Shown here: in pieces, positions 58,509-64,000 of the stretch
Numbering within the stretch: position 1 is the first letter of the stretch
How the letters are laid out: each line of letters starts with the position of its first letter
From: Gremmenia infestans
Taxonomy: Eukaryota > Ascomycota > Leotiomycetes > Helotiales > Hamatocanthoscyphaceae
Assembly (NCBI GenBank): GCA_032629725.1
Contig: JAFEVB010000012.1
Location: forward strand, 1,302,001 to 1,366,000
DNA length: 64,000 nucleotides
Direction of reading: 5' to 3'
Program-made: the position numbers and the translations under genes
Notes under the pieces: generated by a model
Databases searched by the model: none
The model's input: the letters and a program-made list of their open reading frames with translations, nothing else
Told to the model about the DNA's origin: nothing

Positions 58509-59966
58509 ATGATGGCAGCAGCTGACGAAATCCCCAAGGCACTGGCGGCGGGAGATCCAGAAACCGGCCACACATCATCAGCGTCCCAGCTATCAGAAAA
58601 GGCAGAGAACATTCCAGTAGTCGCGCCCCAACCACCAGTAGGGCCAGGACTGCCACCAAATGGAGGCACACGAGCATGGCTCCAAGTCCTCGGAGCCTTC
58701 TTCCTCAACTTCAATACCTGGGGACTGTTGAACGCCTTCGGTGTCTTCCAAGCAGAATACTCCAGGAGTCTGCTTTCTACCTCTACTCAGTCCGCAATAT
58801 CATGGATTGGTTCCTTGCAGGCTTTCCTTATGCTTGTTGTTGGTGTTGCCTGTGGACGTGCTATTGATGCAGGGTATTTCTATCCCGACATCACGGTTGG
58901 GGCTTTCTTGTCGGTTTTTGGAATGATGAGTAAGTTATCTAATGCCACGAAATACATTTTATTATTACACGATGCTGGTTTTTGTTGTTCCAAAGCACAT
59001 CTATACATCGTACCATTAACTAACATATCGCATGTAGTGCTCTCAATCTGCAAAACCTACTGGCAAGTAATCCTCGCTCAAGGCGTGGTAGTTGGCATCG
59101 GCACGGGCATGACATTTATCCCAAGCGTCGCCATCGTCGGGACCTACTTCACCACGAAACGCTCCACCGCCATGGGAATCGGTGCAACGGGCTCCAGCAT
59201 CGGCGGTGTAATCTACCCCGTGGTCCTCCGTCGCCTGATCGTACAAATCGGTCTCGCATGGGCGATCCGAGTCGTAGCATTCATCATGCTCGGCACACTT
59301 CTCATCTCTATCGCAGTCATGAAACCACGCTTACCACCGCGAAAGGCCGGTCCCTTGATCAACGTGGCTGCGCTGAGAGATCCTATTTTCATGGTCTGGT
59401 TACTCTCCGTGTTCTTCATCTTCATCGGGCTCTATACGCCTTTCTTCTATGTCGAGACATACGCGCTCAATCTCGGCATCAATGCCGACCTCGCTTTCTA
59501 CATGCTTATAATTATGAACGCCGCCTCTGTACCAGGACGCATCTTCCCCTCGATGATCGCAGACAAGATTGGAAATCTGTCCGTCATGGTCCCCGCCGTA
59601 CTAGTATCAGGTATCGTCCTACTCGGATGGATAGCAGTAGAATCGCAAGGAGCACTCATCGGCGTCACCGTTTTGATCGGGCTTACCAGTGGATCTATTC
59701 AAGCAGTCCTTGCTGCCAACGTTCCGTTCCTGATGCCCGACCTGTCCAAAATCGGGACCAATATTGGTATGACCTTATTCGCTGCCGGTCTTGGACTATT
59801 GATTGGAAGTCCTGTCGCGGGTGCGATTCTGGACGATCAGTCTAATGTTTCTGTGCTTGATTTCAAGGGTTGCATGGCTTTTGCTGGTTCGACAGTTCTT
59901 GTGGGTGGTCTGTTGCTTGCACTTGTTAGGGTTATGAAAGTTGGATTTGCGATCCAGAAGGCGTAG
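58509..59966 (+). CDS. MFS transporter, monocarboxylate-porter (MCP) type
   Basis: Exons 58509-58929 and 59038-59966, with a 108-nt intron (GTAAGT...GTAG) that contains no frame-breaking stop, encode 449 residues. Unspliced, the ORF stays open with 36 extra residues, but the splice sites and family alignment favour removal. A polar N-terminus is followed by PNGGTRAWLQVLGAFFLNFNTWG, the standard opening of fungal MCT-like porters. About 12 helices follow, with GTYFTTKRSTAMGIGATGSSIGG after helix 4. Relatives carry monocarboxylates, riboflavin or secondary metabolites; neighbouring oxidase relics suggest a metabolite exporter, which is inference. Confidence 0.9.
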   Translation: MMAAADEIPKALAAGDPETGHTSSASQLSEKAENIPVVAPQPPVGPGLPPNGGTRAWLQVLGAFFLNFNTWGLLNAFGVFQAEYSRSLLSTSTQSAISWIGSLQAFLMLVVGVACGRAIDAGYFYPDITVGAFLSVFGMMSKLSNATKYILLLHDAGFCCSKAHLYIVPLTNISHVVLSICKTYWQVILAQGVVVGIGTGMTFIPSVAIVGTYFTTKRSTAMGIGATGSSIGGVIYPVVLRRLIVQIGLAWAIRVVAFIMLGTLLISIAVMKPRLPPRKAGPLINVAALRDPIFMVWLLSVFFIFIGLYTPFFYVETYALNLGINADLAFYMLIIMNAASVPGRIFPSMIADKIGNLSVMVPAVLVSGIVLLGWIAVESQGALIGVTVLIGLTSGSIQAVLAANVPFLMPDLSKIGTNIGMTLFAAGLGLLIGSPVAGAILDDQSNVSVLDFKGCMAFAGSTVLVGGLLLALVRVMKVGFAIQKA

Positions 59967-59968
59967 AT

Positions 59969-61168
59969 TCACACCTGAAGAGTTGAGATATTTGGGATCA
60001 CATCTGAAGGCAAGGGACAATCAATCTCTTCCAGCCGCAAAGATAGTGTGGTACCCCTCCTAATACAATAGTCTAGGTTCAATCGGAAGAAGCACGCCCA
60101 AAGCCGTTTCCTTGTTTCTGCAAAATACGGGTTGACACCAAACAATGCGGGATCTCGGTGGAGTGAAATGCTATGTGCAGCCTGCGTTGTCAATCCTAGA
60201 ATTCCCAACATGGCATGCGTTTTGTCCGTTTTAGAAGATGCTATCATCTTGATGATGACTAGAAGGAGAAGCGCTTGAACAGTACCGATGCATGGCCTTT
60301 GGAACGACGCAGAGGAATAATAGCGATGTTCAACGCCACGAGCGAGCTTTTGGCCATTCAGTCTTCCTGCCTCGTCGCTCTGCATTGCAATGGCTATTAC
60401 CAGGATCAATTTGGAAACTTCCACGGGATTTATGTCGGTGGGCGACGCATAGACAAGGGCCATTGTATCCGTCAGAGACGTTTCGTCAATAAAATCATAG
60501 ATCTGGCCGTACGACTGACAATATTCAGCAAGCCTTTGCTCGCAGGTTTTTCGATCAGGTAACAGAGAAGCAAGATTGTTGTCATCTAGTATCATGGTCG
60601 ACATCGATGATGGAATAGCATTGACGACCCTCACCCAAGCTTTGAGTTCTCCAAACTCTCTTTGACAGTCTGCGAATTTGTCCGTCCTTTCAAGCATCGC
60701 CTTGAGCACAGCCAGATCGTTGCAAGGTATTCTCCAATTTGTCCGTCCAATTAATTTGGTCCTCACATGGCGTCGGCTGCGCAAACTCTGCTGGTGTGAC
60801 GGTCTCACAGCCGCCTTAGTTTCCGTTGTAGTGTTTGCCACAGGAGTGGAAGCTTCCCTGTGAAACGGAGAGGGAGACGGTATGGCAAACGAGGAATTGG
60901 AATGTGTTGCGGGCTGCATGTCATTCCCTGGCGTCTCGGACGTCTGCGTTCCTTGGGTCAACGGCTCTCGCGCGAGACTGTAGAAGCAGTCTAAGGGTAA
61001 TCCTCGAGTCTGACATTGCTGGCATGGAGACTTGCGGTCGCATCGGATCTTTCGATTTCGACAGTGCCAGCAAGATAGAGCTTCACGATGTCGTGGGCGT
61101 TTGCGCCCAGCTCGTCGATTCGAGCTGCTCTCGAAGGCATCTGCACTTATGTTGCTGAAGGTGAGCAT
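59969..61168 (-). CDS. Zn2Cys6 transcription factor, probably C-terminally truncated
   Basis: Single exon of 399 residues from ATG 61168 (the frame extends upstream without ATG). The zinc cluster is perfect: CWHCRNRKIRC, then five residues, CQQC and a sixth Cys after eight more (residues about 33-61). A linker follows, then a fungal-specific TF domain from about 190 (YCQSYGQIYDFIDETSL, ILGLTTQAAHSISLHRDP, RKRLWACFFRLNLDYCIRRG) reaching CPLPSDV. Relatives usually continue 150-250 residues beyond this point; here the frame stops ten residues later, 2 bp from the stop of the convergent transporter. Binding remains plausible; activation may be lost. It is the likely local regulator of the neighbouring transporter. 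Confidence 0.88.
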   Translation of the reverse strand: MLTFSNISADAFESSSNRRAGRKRPRHREALSCWHCRNRKIRCDRKSPCQQCQTRGLPLDCFYSLAREPLTQGTQTSETPGNDMQPATHSNSSFAIPSPSPFHREASTPVANTTTETKAAVRPSHQQSLRSRRHVRTKLIGRTNWRIPCNDLAVLKAMLERTDKFADCQREFGELKAWVRVVNAIPSSMSTMILDDNNLASLLPDRKTCEQRLAEYCQSYGQIYDFIDETSLTDTMALVYASPTDINPVEVSKLILVIAIAMQSDEAGRLNGQKLARGVEHRYYSSASFQRPCIGTVQALLLLVIIKMIASSKTDKTHAMLGILGLTTQAAHSISLHRDPALFGVNPYFAETRKRLWACFFRLNLDYCIRRGTTLSLRLEEIDCPLPSDVIPNISTLQV

Positions 61169-62738
61169 GTTCTCGCTGGTCGTCACTCTATCTAGTGTAA
61201 GGTTGCGGTTGCTTCTCCGTAAATTAGCTACCTGGCCTGGGCCTGGGGCTGGTCAGGATCAGATGAAGTGGAGCACGTGGCTGCCAAGGCTTGGCGTTCC
61301 GCTAAGGCGCACGGCTGTGGCTTTAGCTTTCTGCCCCCTCCCCTTTTCCCCTTTCACTTAGCTCTATCATACAGTATCACTTGAGCCACCGTCTACTTCA
61401 CTCTGCTTACGATCCTCATAAAAGCACTGCTTTTTACTCTCCAGCGTAATCTAACAGTATACTGATAATGCACCTGTCCTTAGCATTTCAAAACACGTCT
61501 ATGCGGGTCTCACACCACATTCGCCGTTTTCGAAGCCGAGCACGTGATCGCTCCGTATCTTTGGGGTAGTCGTAGTCTCCGTGCAGCATTTGCCTAGAGG
61601 ACTAAGTAGATACGGTATGTCGATTATTATAAAGTATCATATTATATGAATGCAGGAGATGGCTGCATCTTAACATATGGAGCATCGTCTATCTTGACAA
61701 CTTATTGCAGGGGCGCTTGTGGTTGACCATGATGTTACGCTGAGTGAATGCTGTCAGCACCTCTCTATATGGAGGGATAACGATGCACTGAAGTATGAAT
61801 TGTGAATGCCCTATCTTCACTCACTTGTTTATCTCACTAACACTTTCCCTCTCATCCTCGAGCTTGTTCTCGCGATACCCGCTTCTCTATCTCGGCTGGT
61901 CAGGTCTTGAACGCTTTTACGTATCTTGACATCTTTTATTAGTATCTGGCAGCAAAGTCGAATTCGATTGTTATTCCTTTTTTACCATCACATTCACTCG
62001 ATTCTTACAAGACTGACTTTACAAACCTCCTTTCTTCTGCTCTTGATTACCTTTAGTTCTTGAAGTCTCCACCACTGGACCTTGAACACTTCAGGGCATC
62101 AACTATCGCTATAATCTCTAGTGGAATCATCTCTCATTATACCTCATCTTATTAGAACCATTTCAGGTGATGAGACTTCTATTCAATTCACCATTTCTCA
62201 AAGTCAAGCTCGCCTAACTCGCTACAAAAGCTCCCTCCTCCCATCTCGACATAACTTCCATCTTCCAAACATCTCCCCAAAATTGTCTTCCCCTCAAGAC
62301 AAAGCAAGACAATAACGCGGCAGCACAAGGAGCATACTTCATTTCAATACAGGTAAGTTCTCCTTCATTCTCATTCGATCTATCAATTTACATCATCATC
62401 ACTCATCCCCTTCTGTCTTCTTCGCCTTCTGTCTCCTTCCCCAATGCACAACTACCTATGTACACCATCTTTCTGTCATCTTCAACTTTCAACCTCCTCT
62501 TCTCAAGCGTTACCAAACAACAAAGCTCCAGGTTCCCTCGTCCTCGTCCCCAGACATCCTGTCACCCTCAAAAGACAACTGTACTTCTTCGCCTTACCAG
62601 TGTATTCAATCTCACATATTCACCTTCCTCATTTTGCTAATTTATTGACTTTAGATTCACCAACGCCCTTGAATACAAGCAAGTGAAAGCACATCTTGAA
62701 GTCAACCAACCTCGGTCTCGTCTTGAAAACTATGCAAA
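61169..62738. other. Long divergent promoter and 5' leader
   Basis: It lies between the Zn2Cys6 gene (minus) and the GTPase gene (plus). 61800-62560 is pyrimidine-rich, typical of a fungal core promoter and leader. No gene is supported. Confidence 0.5.
62353..62654 (+). other. Probable 5' UTR intron of the GTPase gene
   Basis: CAG followed by GTAAGT opens at 62353. The stretch GCTAATTTATTGACTTTAG ends at 62654, giving a 302-nt candidate intron 84 bp before the ATG at 62739. It is inferred from splice signals alone. Confidence 0.5.
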
Positions 62739-64000
62739 ATGGGTGAAGCATATGTGAAAGCCGAATCTCCACTTGGATGCTTCCCACTATCCCCGTCACC
62801 AGAACCAAAGTTGGAGCTTGGATCCCCCATGGCCAACCATCCACCCGAAGGGGACAACAATTCACCTTTCGCGAAATCCATGTGGAAGCAAAAGAATGTG
62901 GCGAATCGCGCCAAAGCAGTTCAGGTGAAGGAGCAAGCTGTAAAAAATGCCCATGTCGCATTATGCAAGTTCAATGCAACACTGGAGAGAAGTGTGACTG
63001 TAGTTCCAGCTGCCCAGGGGCGGATAAATAAGATTTGTAAGCTCACTTGGATTTTTCAACAGTTTCTCTCCTTTTCTTATTTCAGTAAAACTTTAGATAA
63101 TAGTCAAACACTGATTTGACATAGGCACGGTTATCTCAAGAAAGAAAGACTTTAAAGTCCTCGTTGGTTTCCTTGGTTCCACGGGCAGCGGAAAGACCAC
63201 GATTGTCAATGCTCTATTAGGGATAAGAGACCTATTGCCCTGCACAACCGGGCGAGCATGCACGGCTGTTGTTGTCGAGATATCTCACAATAAGCTTAAG
63301 GACATTTCATCCAGGTTCCGAGCCGAAATCGTGTACATCACATTCGATGATTGGCGAGCGGAACTTGCACAGGTGTTTACTGATCTCGAACCTGAACAGG
63401 ATGTAGAGGATGATGAAGAGTCTGACGCTAACGAACGAGCTGAGCGTATCGACCAGGTACTTGACAGAATTAAAGCTGTGTATCCTCACATAAAGAGCGT
63501 TGATGGACTCAAGGCAACTTCTATTGAAGCTTTGCTGGGTCACACTGCAGTCAACAAGCTGCTGAGCTCCGTCCAAGAGATTTCAATGCCGAATAGGAGC
63601 GATTTCTCGAAAGCTCTCCAACCCTACATCGATAGTGGAAGCTCTAACGGCAAAAAGTCAGCAATGTGGCCTTTGGTGAAACTGGTGAGAGTGTTTGTTA
63701 AAGCTCCAATCTTGGAGATCGGCATTACACTGGTTGATTTACCCGGAAACTCGGATAGCAATACTGCTAGATCTGCAGTTGCGGCCACCTACTTGAAGAA
63801 TTTATCCGTCACTTGCATTGTAGGAAGTGCTAACCGAGGAATAGACGAGAAAAATGTTGGTGTTCTTCTTTGGTACATGGGGATTCTCGCTGACGTTTTA
63901 AAGGCACACGATCTGCTTGAAAATATCACAAAGCGTCGTCTTCAGCTTGACGGGCACTATAACCAGGAGTCATTATGCTTCATATTGTCGCAGACGGATC
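62739..64000 (+). CDS. Large dynamin-like/SLIP-GC-type GTPase, N-terminal part
   Basis: Exons 62739-63036 and 63125->64000 join in phase (88-nt intron, GTAAGC...ATAG); the gene runs off the right edge with about 391 residues visible. Residues 1-90 are Pro/Ser-rich then Lys/Ala-rich and helical. The G domain starts near 110: FLGSTGSGKTTIVNALLG (P-loop, G1), a Thr-rich switch I (RACTAVVVEI), VDLPGNSD (G3), and probably SQTD near the edge as G4. Between switch I and G3 lies an acidic insert (DVEDDEESDANERAE). This pattern matches the large fungal and vertebrate nuclear GTPases related to SLIP-GC rather than dynamin-type mitochondrial fission proteins. Function in fungi is not established. Confidence 0.82.

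Noticed and set aside
58930..59037. Reading the transporter as one uninterrupted 485-residue ORF
   Set aside because: The segment has GTAAGT and TAACTAAC...TAG signals and encodes residues out of character with a helix bundle; splicing restores the family alignment.

Overview
This window looks like a filamentous ascomycete nuclear chromosome, probably Leotiomycetes or a relative (the class is inference). Genes carry short GT-AG introns of about 45-90 bp with CTAAC/CTGAC branch motifs. Families are typical of these fungi: HET, DUF6590, 2EXR, Zn2Cys6 regulators, MFS and APC transporters. Housekeeping genes (GCV2, NUP57, NDUFA8, TOM5, an RNPS1-like splicing factor, a ULS1-like SNF2/RING protein) alternate with AT-rich, gene-poor stretches. 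Exon joins were derived by hand from splice consensus plus reading-frame continuity.

Layout. 0-0.55 kb: start of an MFS sugar transporter running off the left edge. 2.0-5.0 kb: a tyrosine phosphatase-like gene and a bleomycin-hydrolase-type cysteine peptidase. 6.1-8.3 kb: a small membrane protein and a small secreted protein. 9.6-11.4 kb: a HET-domain gene. 13.7-19.1 kb: an APC permease and a membrane-anchored nucleotide pyrophosphatase. 20.0-22.1 kb: one six-exon gene holding two DUF6590 modules. 23.0-24.5 kb: a Zn2Cys6-like regulator. 25.4-29.9 kb: the SNF2/RING translocase. 30.7-31.8 kb: a broken 2EXR gene. 32.6-36.0 kb: a homeodomain-like/C2H2 protein and a PIN-like carrier. 37.9-38.8 kb: the RNPS1-like SR protein. 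39.5 kb: a tRNA gene. 41.2-42.2 kb: a proline-iminopeptidase-like hydrolase isolated between AT-rich blocks. 43.9-52.7 kb: a GNAT acetyltransferase, NUP57, NDUFA8, GCV2 and TOM5. 53.3-61.2 kb: oxidase, dioxygenase and P450 remnants beside an MFS transporter and a Zn2Cys6 regulator. 62.7 kb to the edge: a large dynamin-like GTPase.

The most unusual feature is the tRNA-Thr(AGU) gene at 39481-39629 (minus). It has the usual short intron after position 37. It also has a 57-nt insertion exactly between the T-stem and T-loop that has every sign of a spliceosomal intron: GTAAGT start, GCTAAC branch motif, AG end. Removing both insertions gives a complete 72-nt cloverleaf with one T-stem mismatch.

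The right-hand part (53-61 kb) reads as a decaying secondary-metabolism locus. The FAD oxidase is frameshifted and truncated, the 2OG-Fe(II) oxygenase is frameshifted just before its last iron ligand, and the P450 lacks its middle. The Zn2Cys6 regulator appears C-terminally cut, with its stop 2 bp from the stop of the convergent, intact-looking transporter.
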